From Chloroflexota bacterium (GTDB lineage: Archaea; Iainarchaeota; Iainarchaeia; Iainarchaeales; GCA-2688035): a stretch of DNA of 13,627 nucleotides. Within the stretch, counting starts at the first letter, position 1; every line of letters starts with the position of its first letter. The DNA is taken from assembly GCA_030634785.1 (NCBI GenBank), contig DAOWAC010000008.1:1-13627 (forward strand). Reading direction: 5' to 3'. Made by a program: the position numbers and the translations under genes. The notes beneath the pieces are model-generated. The model was not told the DNA's origin. It saw nothing but the letters and a program-made list of their open reading frames with translations, and did no database searches. Positions 1 to 7,152 of this stretch are shown piece by piece.

Positions 1-600
1 AAAGAAAATTCTATTCTTGATATTGGAACAGAAACAGTTGCAGAATTCAAAGAATCATTAAAGGGAGCAAAGCTCATTGTAGCAAACGGACCAATGGGTG
101 TCTTTGAAAGAATGGATTTTGAAATTGGGACCAAAAGAGTCTTTAATGCAATAAGCAAAGCCAGAGGCTTTTCTATTATTGGCGGTGGTGACACTGAAAC
201 AGCATTGGAACAAGTTGATTTTTCAGAAAAGGACTTTTCACACATTTCCCTAGCAGGCAAAGCATTACTACAATACCTTAGCGGAAAAGAAATGCCTGGA
301 TTGGTTACTCTTCAAGGCAAATCTTCTGAATCCAAACCTGAACAGCCAGCAGTCGAAGAACCAAAAATCGAGGAATCAAAAGTCGAAGAACCTGCAGTAA
401 AAGAAGCGTCTGCTGAAGAAGAAACCGCAGAAACTGAAGAACCTGCAGCTGAAGAACATGCAGATAAGGAACCTGCAGCTGAAGAACCTGTGGCAGAAGA
501 ACCTGCAGCTGAAGAACATGCAGATAAGGAACCTGTGGCCGAAGAACCTACTGCAGAAGAACCTGAGTCTGAAAAGCCTGAATTTCCAACACAAAATTAA
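1..600 (+). CDS. pgk: Phosphoglycerate kinase, C-terminal part, with acidic repeat tail (5' end outside window)
   Basis: Phosphoglycerate kinase interconverts 1,3-bisphosphoglycerate plus ADP and 3-phosphoglycerate plus ATP in the cytosol. The frame is open from base 1, so only the C-terminal 199 residues are present. The family motifs NGPMGVFE (nt 85-108) and the nucleotide-binding GGGDTETAL (nt 181-207) are intact, as is the usual C-terminal helix and its LSGKEMPGL ending (near nt 280-303). A normal enzyme would end soon after about nt 312. Here another roughly 90 residues follow, rich in Glu, Pro and Ala (EEPAAEEHADKEP-type units), partly encoded by a 60-bp tandem repeat. The tail has no recognisable fold and is strongly acidic. 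The hydrogenase operon starts just downstream with no room for its own promoter, so co-transcription is likely. Identity of the catalytic part is certain; the role of the tail is unknown. Confidence 0.93.
   Translation, partial: KENSILDIGTETVAEFKESLKGAKLIVANGPMGVFERMDFEIGTKRVFNAISKARGFSIIGGGDTETALEQVDFSEKDFSHISLAGKALLQYLSGKEMPGLVTLQGKSSESKPEQPAVEEPKIEESKVEEPAVKEASAEEETAETEEPAAEEHADKEPAAEEPVAEEPAAEEHADKEPVAEEPTAEEPESEKPEFPTQN
437..556 (+). repeat. 60-bp tandem repeat in the pgk acidic tail
   Basis: Two near-identical 60-bp units lie in frame. The block around AACCTGCAGCTGAAGAACAT at about 440 recurs at about 500, and the match runs for about 38 bp exactly before small differences. A more diverged third unit follows up to about 575, and looser EEP units precede it. 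Because 60 is a multiple of three, copy-number change would alter tail length without a frameshift. Confidence 0.8.
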
Positions 601-611
601 TTGTGAACTGC

Positions 612-1622
612 ATGAATTATCTCTTAAAAAAGGAAAATCTTCCAAAATTTCTTGAATTACTTAAAAAAAAGTTTGACCAAGTCATTGTGCCTGTAAAAAA
701 TGAAACAGGTGCAACATGCTTTCAACCATATTCAGGGCAAGAGATTTTTCTTGAAGCAAGAACTGATTTTTCTGCAAAAGAATTTTTCAGACCAGCAAAA
801 GAAAAAACATTTTCCTTTAAGAAAAAAAATTCTTCATATGAAATTAAACCAGAGTATGACACCGCCAAAAAGGTTTTGTTTGGAGTAAGACCATGCGGTA
901 CTCATGCTCTTAACACTCTTGACGAATTATTTATAAAATTTTTTGGAGAAGACCAATTTTACAGCAACAAACGCAAAAACACAACAATAATTGCATTCCA
1001 ATGCAACAAAGCATGCGAAAATGGCTTTTGTGCAAGTATGGGGACATCAAAAGCAATAGGCCACGATTTGCTTTTTATTGAACGCGGAAACGACTTTTTT
1101 GTAAGAGCTGAAACAGAAAAAGGCACAAGCCTTCTTGACTCAGCGCTTTTCAAACATACCTCTGATTCAGAATATTCTTCAAAAATTAACTGCGAAAACG
1201 AACTTGACACAGAAGACATTGAAGAAAATCTTTTTTCAAACTTTAACCATTCTGTTTGGAAAGAAGAATCTGAAAGATGCCTGAGTTGTACTTCCTGCAC
1301 TCAATCCTGTCCAACCTGTTATTGTTATACTTCAAACGATGAATTTGTTTTTGGTTCTGATAATGAAAGTGAAAGATTCAGAGTTTTGGACAGTTGTCAA
1401 CTCCAACGTTTTACAAAGGTTGCAGGAAATCATCTGTTCAGACCTTCAAGAGAAGGCAGATTAAGACAGTTTGTTTTACACAAATTTTCTTATTACAAAA
1501 AACACCACTGTATTCATTTGTGTGTTGGATGCGGAAGATGCATTACTGCCTGTCCTGTTAAAATAAGTCTTGTTGACATTGCAAACAAGATTCAAAAACA
1601 TTCCTTGGAGGAGTCTAAATGA
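612..1622 (+). CDS. hydB: Group 3b [NiFe] hydrogenase / sulfhydrogenase beta subunit (iron-sulfur protein)
   Basis: Electron-transfer subunit of the cytosolic heterotetrameric NAD(P)-linked hydrogenase, passing electrons between the HydD clusters and the HydG flavin. The C-terminal part has two four-cysteine motifs of the CxxCxxCxxxCP type: C223/226/229/233 (within RCLSCTSCTQSCP) and C304/307/310/314 (within LCVGCGRCITACP). Between them are family signatures such as DSCQL and the NxxRP region (GNHLFRPSREGR). Cysteines near residues 130-140 may serve a further cluster. I chose ATG 612 because the resulting N-terminus (MNYLLKKEN) matches the Pyrococcus HydB start as I recall it. A GTG at 603 would add three residues and cannot be excluded. 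The gene lies about 11 nt after pgk, and its TGA overlaps the hydG ATG (ATGA, 1619-1622), indicating translational coupling. Length (336 aa) is close to the family norm. Confidence 0.92.
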   Translation: MNYLLKKENLPKFLELLKKKFDQVIVPVKNETGATCFQPYSGQEIFLEARTDFSAKEFFRPAKEKTFSFKKKNSSYEIKPEYDTAKKVLFGVRPCGTHALNTLDELFIKFFGEDQFYSNKRKNTTIIAFQCNKACENGFCASMGTSKAIGHDLLFIERGNDFFVRAETEKGTSLLDSALFKHTSDSEYSSKINCENELDTEDIEENLFSNFNHSVWKEESERCLSCTSCTQSCPTCYCYTSNDEFVFGSDNESERFRVLDSCQLQRFTKVAGNHLFRPSREGRLRQFVLHKFSYYKKHHCIHLCVGCGRCITACPVKISLVDIANKIQKHSLEESK

Positions 1623-2446
1623 TTACTCCTGAAAAACCAGAGCTTGCTGAGATAATTTCAATTTCACAGGATACTGCTGACACAAAAACCTTTGAGGTTA
1701 AATTTGTTGACAAAAGTGTCGGCAAAAAATTCAAATTCAGACCAGGGCAGTTTATGATGATAAGCGTTTTTGGTTTTGGAGAAGTTCCAATAAGTATTTC
1801 TTCCTCTCCCTACAAAACAAATTCAATAAAATTTACAATTGTAAACGTTGGCAATGTAACCAACGCCCTGCACCAACTCAAAAAAGGTGCCAAAATTGGT
1901 TTGCGTGGTGCTTTTGGAACAGGCTTTCCTTTGCAAAAATTCAGAAAAAAAAATATTTTGTTTGTAAGTGGTGGCTGTGGTCTGGCGCCATTAAGAAGTG
2001 CAATTTATGCAGTGCAAGAAAAGAAAAGTGAATTTGGAAAGATTTCGGTTTTGTTTGGATGTAAAACTCCTGAAAATGTTTTGTTTGATAAAGATATGAA
2101 GCAATGGCAAAAAGAAAAATTCCAAGTTCTTTCAACTGTTGACAACCCAAACAAGAACTGGAAAGGAAACACCGGAGTTGTAACAGGTCTTTTCAAACAC
2201 CTTACTTTTCCGCCAGAGACTACAATTGTAATGATGTGCGGTCCGTCGATAATGATTCATTTTTCATTAATTGAGCTGAGAAAAAAAGGCTTCAAGGATG
2301 AACAAATGTTTGCTTCTTTGGAGCGATTAATGCAATGCGGTGTAGGTTACTGCAGTCACTGCAATATTGGAAACAAATACACTTGTATTAACGGTCCTGT
2401 ATTTACTGCAAAGGATTTAGAAAAATTACCTATGAAGGAGAATTAA
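1619..2446 (+). CDS. hydG: Group 3b hydrogenase gamma subunit (FAD/NAD(P)-binding diaphorase)
   Basis: Flavoprotein subunit that exchanges electrons with NAD(P)H; a ferredoxin-NADP reductase-like fold. The sequence shows an N-terminal FAD-binding barrel (RPGQF at 41-45, PISISSSP at 57-64), a nucleotide-binding domain with GGCGLAP (118-124) and the MMCGP motif (205-209). A C-terminal cysteine cluster follows (C240, C245, C248, C256, in MQCGVGYCSHC and YTC) that in relatives binds a [2Fe-2S] centre. The 275-aa length is normal. The ATG start at 1619 is supported by a strong Shine-Dalgarno GGAGGAG at 1607-1613 and by overlap with the hydB stop. NADP(H) preference is usual for group 3b, but the sequence alone does not decide it. 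It also resembles sulfide dehydrogenase and dihydroorotate dehydrogenase electron-transfer subunits, but the neighbouring hydB, hydD and hydA settle the assignment. Confidence 0.92.
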   Translation: MITPEKPELAEIISISQDTADTKTFEVKFVDKSVGKKFKFRPGQFMMISVFGFGEVPISISSSPYKTNSIKFTIVNVGNVTNALHQLKKGAKIGLRGAFGTGFPLQKFRKKNILFVSGGCGLAPLRSAIYAVQEKKSEFGKISVLFGCKTPENVLFDKDMKQWQKEKFQVLSTVDNPNKNWKGNTGVVTGLFKHLTFPPETTIVMMCGPSIMIHFSLIELRKKGFKDEQMFASLERLMQCGVGYCSHCNIGNKYTCINGPVFTAKDLEKLPMKEN

Positions 2447-2448
2447 AT

Positions 2449-3216
2449 TTGGAAAAGAAAAAGGTCAAGGTTGGGTTTTTCTCCCTTACATGTTGTGAAG
2501 GCTGTGAATTTGCTGTTCTTGACCTTGAAGAGAAATTACTAAAAGCATTTGATTATCTTGAAATAGTTGAATCACGTGTTCTAATGGAAAAAATAAAACC
2601 AGCTGCAGTAAAACTTGATATCGCTTTTGTTGAAGGAAGCGTAATAAGCAAGCACGATCTTGACAAACTGAATTATATCAGGGAAAAAACAGATTTTCTT
2701 GTGGCTCTTGGTTCATGTGCTGCAATTGCAGGAATAAACGGGATTAGAAATTCTTTGCCTGAAGGTATTCAAGAAAGAATGAGACAAAAAGCAATAACTC
2801 CTGTAAAAGAAAAGGCATATCCTCTTTCTTCTTTTGTAAAAGTTGATTACATTCTTAATGGTTGTTCTGTTAACGAACTTGAATTCCTTGATTTTTTAAA
2901 CAAAGTATTACACGGAGTCATTCCAAAACTTGAAGAAGTGCCTGTTTGCTTTGAATGCAAGCTAAAAGGAAACGCATGTCTTCTTCTAAAAGGAATTCTA
3001 TGTCTTGGGCCTGTAACCTATGCAGGATGTGGTGCTTTGTGTCCTAGTCAGAATGCACAATGTATTGGCTGCAGAGGCTTTACAAAAGATGCTAATTTTG
3101 ACTCTTTAGACAATCTATTTAAGGAAATGAAACAAAGCAAAAAGGAAAGGTTTAATCTTTTCACTTACTTTAATCCACTGCCAAAAGAATTATCTGTCTT
3201 AAAGGAGGAAAAATAA
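2449..3216 (+). CDS. hydD: Group 3b [NiFe] hydrogenase small (delta) subunit
   Basis: Small subunit that carries electrons away from the NiFe site through three iron-sulfur clusters. The proximal-cluster ligands are visible as C16xxC19 (TCCEGCE), C90 (LGSCAAIAG) and C139 (LNGCS). Eight further cysteines, C167/170/177/185 and C194/198/205/208 (CLGPVTYAGCGALCP, QCIGCRG), fit the medial and distal clusters. The 255-aa length fits the family. There is no twin-arginine signal or C-terminal anchor, so the enzyme is cytosolic. The start is a TTG at 2449, supported by AAGGAG at 2435-2440 with 8-nt spacing, 2 nt after the hydG stop. Translation from that codon gives the expected MEKKKVKVGFF start. Confidence 0.92.
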   Translation: MEKKKVKVGFFSLTCCEGCEFAVLDLEEKLLKAFDYLEIVESRVLMEKIKPAAVKLDIAFVEGSVISKHDLDKLNYIREKTDFLVALGSCAAIAGINGIRNSLPEGIQERMRQKAITPVKEKAYPLSSFVKVDYILNGCSVNELEFLDFLNKVLHGVIPKLEEVPVCFECKLKGNACLLLKGILCLGPVTYAGCGALCPSQNAQCIGCRGFTKDANFDSLDNLFKEMKQSKKERFNLFTYFNPLPKELSVLKEEK

Positions 3217-4503
3217 ATGCATAAAACAGGCTGCTTTTCAATAAAGGAAATTACAAAGATTGAAGGGCATGCAAACCTTGATGTTGAATTGAAAGACGGC
3301 GAAGTTGAAAAATGCCAGCTGAAAATTTATGAAGGACAACGATTTTTTGAAGACATGCTTAAAGGAAGACATTTTTCTCAAATTCCGCTAATTGTTTCAA
3401 GAATCTGCGGACTCTGCAATGTAAGTCATTTAAACACTTCGATTGAAGCAATTGAAAACGCGTTTGATATTAATGTAAGTGAGCAAACAAACATTCTCAG
3501 AGATCTTGCGACAAACGGAGAATTTCTAAAAAGCCACGCGCTTCATCTTTTCTTCCTTGTTTTACCAGACTATTTTGGCAAAGAATCTGTTCTTGAATTC
3601 AGCAAAGAAGAAAACAAATTTCTTAATTGGGGGCTTAATCTCAAAAAGTCAGGGACTGATATTGTAAAACTTTTAGGTGGACGAATTTACCAAACAGTTG
3701 GTATAAGACCAGGTGGTTTTACAATGCTTCCAAAACAGGAACAGCTTGACAAATGTCTTTTATTGCTTGAAAAGGAAAGAAAAACAGCAATTGATACAAT
3801 AAAGCTTTTTGCTTCTTTTTCTGAAAAGCTTTCTTTTGAACGAAAAACAGACTATCTTGCACTTGTTGATTCAAATTACAGTTTTGTTAAAGGAAAACTT
3901 TGTTTTGCTTCAGGAAAAGTTATTGAAGAAGCAGATATGCTAAAACACATTGAAGAATTTATTGTTCCGTACAGCAATGCAGCTCAAACAAGTTTTGAAG
4001 GAAAATCTTTCAGAGTTGGTTCGCTTGCAAGAATTAATCTAAATCAAAAAGCACTAGAGCCTGCAGCACAGGACATCATCCGAGAACTTGGTCTAAGTTT
4101 TCCAAACAACAAAATTTATCACAACAATACTGCTCAGGCAATTGAACTACTTCACTTAATTGATTCAAGTATTAGAATAATTAAAGAATTAAAACTTGAA
4201 AAGGAACCAATGCAGGAAATCAAACCAAAAGAATGCGTTGGAATCGGTGTAACAGAGGCTCCAAGAGGAACTCTTTATCACCAGTATTCTTTTGATGAAA
4301 AAGGCTTTGTAAAAAAGGCAAACATTGTTGTTCCAACAAACCAAAACAATCATACAATTGAAGAAGACTTAAAAGAATTCATTCCAACCTTGCTTGATTT
4401 GCCGCAGGAAAAAGCTAATTTGGAAATTGAAAAACTTGTTCGCGCTTACGACCCCTGCATTAGCTGTGCTACCCATTTTCTCAAAGTCAACTGGAAAAAG
4501 TGA
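3217..4503 (+). CDS. hydA: Group 3b [NiFe] hydrogenase large (alpha) subunit, catalytic
   Basis: Catalytic subunit holding the Ni-Fe(CN)2CO site that makes or oxidises H2; homologous enzymes also reduce sulfur or polysulfide. The N-terminal L1 motif is RICGLCNVSH (R62, C64, C67, H71), following KIEGHANLDV. The C-terminal L2 motif is DPCISCATH (C414, C417, H420). All four nickel-ligand cysteines are therefore present. Residues 421-428 (FLKVNWKK) extend past H420 and should be removed by a maturation peptidase, a candidate for which is encoded at 5085-5465. The 428-aa length matches characterised Pyrococcus enzymes as I recall. The ATG directly follows the hydD stop and has AAGGAGG at 3202-3208. 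It is the last gene of the hydB-G-D-A operon. Confidence 0.95.
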   Translation: MHKTGCFSIKEITKIEGHANLDVELKDGEVEKCQLKIYEGQRFFEDMLKGRHFSQIPLIVSRICGLCNVSHLNTSIEAIENAFDINVSEQTNILRDLATNGEFLKSHALHLFFLVLPDYFGKESVLEFSKEENKFLNWGLNLKKSGTDIVKLLGGRIYQTVGIRPGGFTMLPKQEQLDKCLLLLEKERKTAIDTIKLFASFSEKLSFERKTDYLALVDSNYSFVKGKLCFASGKVIEEADMLKHIEEFIVPYSNAAQTSFEGKSFRVGSLARINLNQKALEPAAQDIIRELGLSFPNNKIYHNNTAQAIELLHLIDSSIRIIKELKLEKEPMQEIKPKECVGIGVTEAPRGTLYHQYSFDEKGFVKKANIVVPTNQNNHTIEEDLKEFIPTLLDLPQEKANLEIEKLVRAYDPCISCATHFLKVNWKK

Positions 4504-4511
4504 GTTTTTTA
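4504..4511 (+). terminator. Possible T-tract terminator after hydA
   Basis: A run of six T follows the hydA stop directly (GTTTTTTA). Archaeal transcription commonly ends at short T-tracts without a hairpin. The same 39-nt gap must also hold the promoter of the next gene, so termination here may be partial. Confidence 0.35.
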
Positions 4512-4532
4512 AACAATAAAACCTTACTATAC
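4511..4532 (+). promoter_or_regulatory. Possible promoter of the 4543 prepilin-like gene
   Basis: The AT-rich segment AAACAATAAAA (4511-4521) is centred about 27 nt before ATG 4543, the distance expected for an archaeal TATA box of a leaderless mRNA. CTTACTATA (4523-4531) is an alternative but lies closer. Neither matches the TTTAAA form seen at other genes here. Confidence 0.3.
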
Positions 4533-4542
4533 TTGTTTCAAA

Positions 4543-5088
4543 ATGAATTCAAAAGCACAGGCTGGCTTGGAATACTTAATGACCTATGGCTGGGCCTTAA
4601 TCATGATTGCCACCGTAATAGGAGTACTTGTTTTTTTAGTTGGCACTCCAACAGCAACAGGATTTGACTGCAAGTCAAGTGACCCGACCAAAATAGATTT
4701 TGCAGGATCACAGTTTGATGAAATGCAGGTCAGCGGTAATGTTAAATCTTGGTTCAACGGAAAAATTGTTTTGCGCAATCTTACTGCCGGAAATATTCAA
4801 ATCACAAAACTGGAAAAAGACGCATATTTTTTTCTCCCTCCTACAATTGAAGAAGTTTCATGCACTACAATAACTCCGTCAGCATCTGTTAAAATAACAT
4901 CCGGCGAAAATTTTACCCTTGGAAATATTATGGTTTATTACAATCCTGCATCGTCTTCGGATTCTGGTTGTACTAAAACCGTGGTTCCTTTCGATCGCGA
5001 TTTTGGAAATATTTACCTTACCTATTTTGATCAAACAGGTTTATCCCACGACCTTACTCTTTCCTGCCAAAACTTTCCTCTAAATTAG
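4543..5088 (+). CDS. Class III signal peptide (type IV prepilin-like) protein
   Basis: Predicted secreted or surface protein of the archaeal type IV pilin family. The N-terminus is a short leader, MNSKA, followed by QAGLEYLMTYGWALI and a hydrophobic stretch to about residue 34. This is the class III signal architecture, in which an EppA/PibD-type peptidase is expected to cut just before the Gln at residue 6, leaving Glu at mature position 5. The remaining 145 residues form a beta-rich-looking ectodomain with four cysteines (C43, C107, C143, C175) that could form disulfides. Its segment KIVLRNLTAGNIQITKL has counterparts in the proteins at 7145 and 10512, so the three look paralogous. It ends in a 4-nt overlap with the stop of the convergent peptidase gene. 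The exact role (pilus subunit, adhesin or other surface filament) is unknown. Confidence 0.8.
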   Translation: MNSKAQAGLEYLMTYGWALIMIATVIGVLVFLVGTPTATGFDCKSSDPTKIDFAGSQFDEMQVSGNVKSWFNGKIVLRNLTAGNIQITKLEKDAYFFLPPTIEEVSCTTITPSASVKITSGENFTLGNIMVYYNPASSSDSGCTKTVVPFDRDFGNIYLTYFDQTGLSHDLTLSCQNFPLN

Positions 5089-5465
5089 CTTTTTACTTCC
5101 ACGAGCTCTTTTACTTCTTCAACAGCCTTGTCCAAATCATACTCGGCAGGAATTGCGACAATCTTTACCTTTCCAATTCTTCCAATTTTTTTAAGCAATT
5201 TCAATTCCATTGCTAAATCAAAATCATGGCCTGAAACAGGCTGCTTTGTTTCAAGTTTTTCCAAATCATTGATTAATTGCACTTTTTCAATGCCAAAAGC
5301 AACATCCATTATGTATAAGTCTTTCTTGTTTTCTATATCATCCAGTGACTCAACGGCTTCAAATTCAAGGTCTTTAACCTTTTCTTTTAGCTTTTCAGCG
5401 ACTTTTAGTGCAAGGCTGTCTTTTTCTACAATGGCGTTTCCAAAAACAAAAATCTTTTTTATCAC
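5085..5465 (-). CDS. [NiFe] hydrogenase maturation peptidase (HycI/HyaD family, M52)
   Basis: Predicted to cleave the C-terminal tail of the hydrogenase large subunit after nickel insertion. The 126-aa protein has the family's N-terminal GN motif (FGNAIVEKD). The three metal ligands known from E. coli HybD (E16, D62, H93) appear to be matched by D16, D54 (LYIMDVAFG) and H80 (PVSGHDFDLA). The late VKIVAIPAEYD strand matches the family's I-P region. The protein is shorter than typical members, and the glycine of the usual DDGxG is replaced (KDSLAL), so it is divergent. Translation starts at a GTG (5463-5465) with no strong Shine-Dalgarno site. Its obvious substrate is HydA, with the residues after H420 as the tail. 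It is divergent from the transporter at 5514 and converges on the prepilin-like gene, sharing the TTAG at 5085-5088. Confidence 0.78.
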   Translation of the reverse strand: MIKKIFVFGNAIVEKDSLALKVAEKLKEKVKDLEFEAVESLDDIENKKDLYIMDVAFGIEKVQLINDLEKLETKQPVSGHDFDLAMELKLLKKIGRIGKVKIVAIPAEYDLDKAVEEVKELVEVKS

Positions 5466-5480
5466 TGTTACTCACTTACC

Positions 5481-5500
5481 TTTTTAAACTTTTAATTATT
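5481..5500. promoter_or_regulatory. Divergent promoter region between maturation peptidase and transporter
   Basis: TTTTTAAAC (5481-5489) is centred about 28 nt before ATG 5514, a good archaeal TATA position for a leaderless + strand mRNA. On the - strand, AATAATTAAAAG (reverse complement of 5489-5500) lies about 29 nt upstream of the GTG at 5465. The two boxes are adjacent, so the two divergent promoters may compete. Confidence 0.55.
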
Positions 5501-5513
5501 TAATCTTTTTGCT

Positions 5514-6440
5514 ATGAGTCAAAGAACAGGATTCTTCCTTGTACTCCTTACAGCAATTATTAGTGGTGTAAGTATTTTTGCAAACAGCTTTGCTGTTCAA
5601 GGATTCAATCCTTTTGCATTTACTTTTCTCAAAAACGCAGTTGTAGCAGTTTTTCTTTTCTCAATAATTCTTTTACTCAAAGACTTTAAGGAACTTAAAA
5701 CAATTTCAAGAAAGCAAGCAGGCCAGCTTGCAATAATTGGCCTAATAGGAGGCTCAATTCCGTTTCTTTTGTTTTTTTACGCACTAAAGTTTACAACAGC
5801 AATAAATGCAGGTTTTCTGCACAAAACTCTTTTTCTCTGGGCTTCGCTTTTTGCCCTTTTCTTCCTGAAGGAAAGGCTTGACAAAAAATTTATTTTTGCA
5901 GCATTTCTCTTGCTTGCTGGCAATTTCCTGCTTTTCAACATCTCTTACTTTGGCTTGCCAGAAATGCTTATTCTTATCGCAACCATGTTTTGGGCTGCAG
6001 AAAATACGCTTTCAAAGCATGTGCTGAAAGATTTAAGCGGAAGTATTGTTGCCTTTGGAAGAATGTTTTTTGGAAGCATTTTTATTCTTGCATTTCTTGC
6101 ATTCACCGGTCAGTCGGCTTTAACATTTGTCCTTTCAATGCAGCAAATTCAATGGCTTTTGATTTCCTCGGTTTTCCTTCTCGCCTTTGTTTTTACATTC
6201 TATTCTGGTTTAAAGCATTTGCCAGTACACAAGGCAACAGCGGTTTTGCTTCTTGCCCAGCCAATAACAGTTTTTCTCTCCTTTGCCTTTTTGGGAAAAG
6301 AAATTTTGCCAATACAAGGATTTGGACTTCTTTTAATAACTGCAGGAGTCTTCATGGTGTTTGGCATTGGGTTTTTCCTAAATTCAATCAAAACACCTGC
6401 AAAAACAAAGGGGCTTTCACTTGCTTCCAAAAGAAATTGA
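5514..6440 (+). CDS. EamA/DMT-superfamily membrane transporter
   Basis: Predicted integral membrane exporter of small metabolites; the substrate is not predictable. The 308-aa protein is almost wholly hydrophobic with about ten membrane spans in two similar halves, the EamA arrangement. Helix 1 is FFLVLLTAIISGVSIFA, and the first half ends near FFLKERLDKKF, the typical EamA loop after span 4. The second half starts near LPEMLILIATMFWAAE and ends in GFGLLLITAGVFMVFGIGFF, again with a LGKEILPIQ loop before the last span. The ATG has no clear Shine-Dalgarno site, consistent with a leaderless transcript from the TTTTTAAAC box. The last 20 nt overlap the next gene, so the two are probably co-expressed, although a functional link is not evident. 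Confidence 0.85.
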   Translation: MSQRTGFFLVLLTAIISGVSIFANSFAVQGFNPFAFTFLKNAVVAVFLFSIILLLKDFKELKTISRKQAGQLAIIGLIGGSIPFLLFFYALKFTTAINAGFLHKTLFLWASLFALFFLKERLDKKFIFAAFLLLAGNFLLFNISYFGLPEMLILIATMFWAAENTLSKHVLKDLSGSIVAFGRMFFGSIFILAFLAFTGQSALTFVLSMQQIQWLLISSVFLLAFVFTFYSGLKHLPVHKATAVLLLAQPITVFLSFAFLGKEILPIQGFGLLLITAGVFMVFGIGFFLNSIKTPAKTKGLSLASKRN

Positions 6441-7152
6441 CGCACTAAAGAGGGCTTGCATTTATTCAATTCCTCCAAACAAACTTGGCTATTGTGGTCC
6501 TGACAAAAGCTGGAAAACTCTCAATTCTTTTATTTCAAATCCAACCAAGCAAAATGCAGAGGCAGCAAAACACCTTTTAACAAATTTCAATGCACTCTAC
6601 CCCTACCTTGAACTGATTGCAGATGCAAATAGCTTGGAGCCGTTTGATGCCGAAGTAATTGAAGCCTACTGGATTGGAAACCAATTGCTTGAAAATGTTT
6701 CCTGCAAGCAAATTCAAAAAACAATTCTTTCATTTCAAAATTTTGGTTTGCCAAAAAGCATTGCTGAAAAAAAGGCGTCAGAACTTCCTGACGGAATGCT
6801 TCCGCATCATAGTATGCATGTCCTTTACATAAACTTTATTTCTCAAAAAGTTGAACCTATTGTGAAAAACCTTTCAAACTGTCTTGTGCAATGGGCAAAA
6901 GTGCTTGAGGAAACACCTAAAGGAATCAGGGTAAAAGGAATTGAGCTTTTTTTGGAATCGGCTGAATTAAAGCTACGGGAAAAGGAAAAAATAGTGCACA
7001 ATCCATTTAATCTGGCTTTAAAACCAAATGATATTGTAACAGTGCACTGGAGCAGCTCAATTGAAATTGTAACAGAACAAAAACAAAAACTCGAATCATA
7101 CACTTTTAAGAATCTAAACACGCTTAGTCTTTTAGGTAAATCAAATGAATAA
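6421..7152 (+). CDS. DUF6390-like protein, probably hydrogenase-associated
   Basis: A 243-aa soluble protein with no transmembrane segment. The motifs PPNKLGYCGPD (19-28), FDAEVIEAYWIGN (75-87), PHHSMHVLY (128-136) and a C-terminal KPNDIVTVHW (201-210) followed by EQKQKLESYT match my recollection of the DUF6390 family. In bacteria I recall that family near [NiFe] hydrogenase genes. The C-terminal part (NCLVQWAKVLE, then PNDIVTVHW) is loosely like HypC (an N-terminal Cys strand, then GDYVLVH), which suggests but does not prove a chaperone-like fold. The start is a TTG at 6421 with AAAGGGG at 6407-6413. A stop at 6379-6381 limits any extension, and the PPNxLGYCGP motif sits at the expected distance. 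It overlaps the transporter by 20 nt and the following gene by 8 nt. The biochemical role is unknown. Confidence 0.72.
   Translation: MLPKEIDALKRACIYSIPPNKLGYCGPDKSWKTLNSFISNPTKQNAEAAKHLLTNFNALYPYLELIADANSLEPFDAEVIEAYWIGNQLLENVSCKQIQKTILSFQNFGLPKSIAEKKASELPDGMLPHHSMHVLYINFISQKVEPIVKNLSNCLVQWAKVLEETPKGIRVKGIELFLESAELKLREKEKIVHNPFNLALKPNDIVTVHWSSSIEIVTEQKQKLESYTFKNLNTLSLLGKSNE

Noticed and set aside
603..611. GTG start for hydB, three codons upstream
   Set aside because: ATG 612 gives an N-terminus that fits Pyrococcus HydB as remembered; the GTG could instead be part of a weak GTGA ribosome-binding site. Not excluded outright.
376..645. Minus-strand open frame rich in Phe, Cys and Arg
   Set aside because: It is the antisense of the repetitive acidic pgk tail; GAA-rich codons read backwards as Phe. 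It has no family features and no promoter.
5128..5487. Plus-strand Ser/Phe-rich open frame
   Set aside because: It is antisense to the maturation peptidase, whose motifs are recognisable; no start signal.
5990..6448. Second plus-strand frame inside the transporter
   Set aside because: Out-of-frame shadow with Cys/Phe-rich composition inside a clear membrane transporter.
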